The notes below the pieces were generated by a model that did no database searches, was not told where the DNA came from, and was given only the letters and a program-made list of their open reading frames with translations. Positions 50,605 through 50,617 of a stretch of DNA of 50,617 nt are shown piece after piece (the first letter of the stretch is position 1; every line of letters starts with the position of its first letter). The translations under genes were made by a program, and so were the position numbers. The stretch is taken from NCBI GenBank assembly GCA_902798425.1, contig CADBWR010000015.1:1-50617 (forward strand), written 5' to 3'. Source of the stretch: an uncultured Bacteroidales bacterium (GTDB lineage Bacteria; Bacteroidota; Bacteroidia; Bacteroidales; Bacteroidaceae).

Positions 50605-50617
50605 CAAAAGGAATTTA

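Overview
The window comes from a member of the Bacteroidota, most likely Prevotellaceae (Prevotella sensu lato). The reasons are Bacteroidota-type promoters (TTG, about 20 bp, then TAnnTTTG) in front of most transcription units, a type V (FimA/Mfa-like) pilus locus with many lipobox-bearing subunits, a MurF-alanine racemase fusion, and several families typical of the phylum (DUF1599, DUF3098, DUF3575, DUF5119, GSCFA, a BT_3928-like DoxX protein). Base composition looks even, near 45-50% GC, dropping at the right end. No rRNA, tRNA or CRISPR array was seen.

Layout. 0.1-9.9 kb, minus strand: a six-gene type V pilus operon (DUF3575 protein, DUF5119 lipoprotein, then four fimbrillins), with strong hairpins between the last cistrons. 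10-13.9 kb, minus: a uronate operon with a GatC-like permease lacking visible PTS partners, KduI with an unexpected signal peptide, and an ExuT-like MFS transporter. 14-22 kb, minus: CHASE2 protein, Sel1-caspase protein, FecR/DUF4384-like protein, GSCFA protein and MurF-Alr, tightly packed. 22-27.6 kb: yfhO, mtnN, typA and rpsO around two symmetric divergent promoters. 27.6-32 kb, minus: ftsX-DUF3098-uppP-truB-queA-folK. 32.1-32.9 kb: a radical SAM gene on plus. 32.9-39.8 kb, minus: RND efflux operon (adaptor, pump, outer-membrane factor) followed by lpxA. 39.9-46.05 kb: the CCA-adding enzyme on minus, diverging from a plus-strand housekeeping operon (small lipoprotein, DUF1599, DoxX-like, tpiA, SPOR, folE, membrane protein). 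46.3-50.6 kb is accessory: two paralogous lipoproteins, a small XRE regulator behind a structured RNA with alternative terminator/antiterminator pairing, a 248-bp element bounded by perfect 21-bp inverted repeats, an AAA ATPase with 22-bp tandem repeats at its promoter, and a rightward promoter leaving the window that looks like the upstream region of a phage-type integrase.

The most unusual theme is short repetitive DNA living inside genes. Three kinds occur: (A) a C/G-rich hairpin followed by a GGGGTGGG tail, which forms part of a lipoprotein signal peptide and an insert in the CCA-adding enzyme; (B) a palindrome with AGCGGG/CCCGCT arms, always read in frame as SG(L/F/V)PA or its remnants, in four neighbouring loci; (C) degenerate tandem heptamers (TGARNGN and others) inside murF-alr, folK and the CCA gene and at several gene junctions. 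They resemble, in principle, Rickettsia palindromic elements and cyanobacterial STRR heptamers, but the sequences are unrelated as far as I can tell.

All calls rest on reading sequence and proteins directly; no database search or folding program was run.
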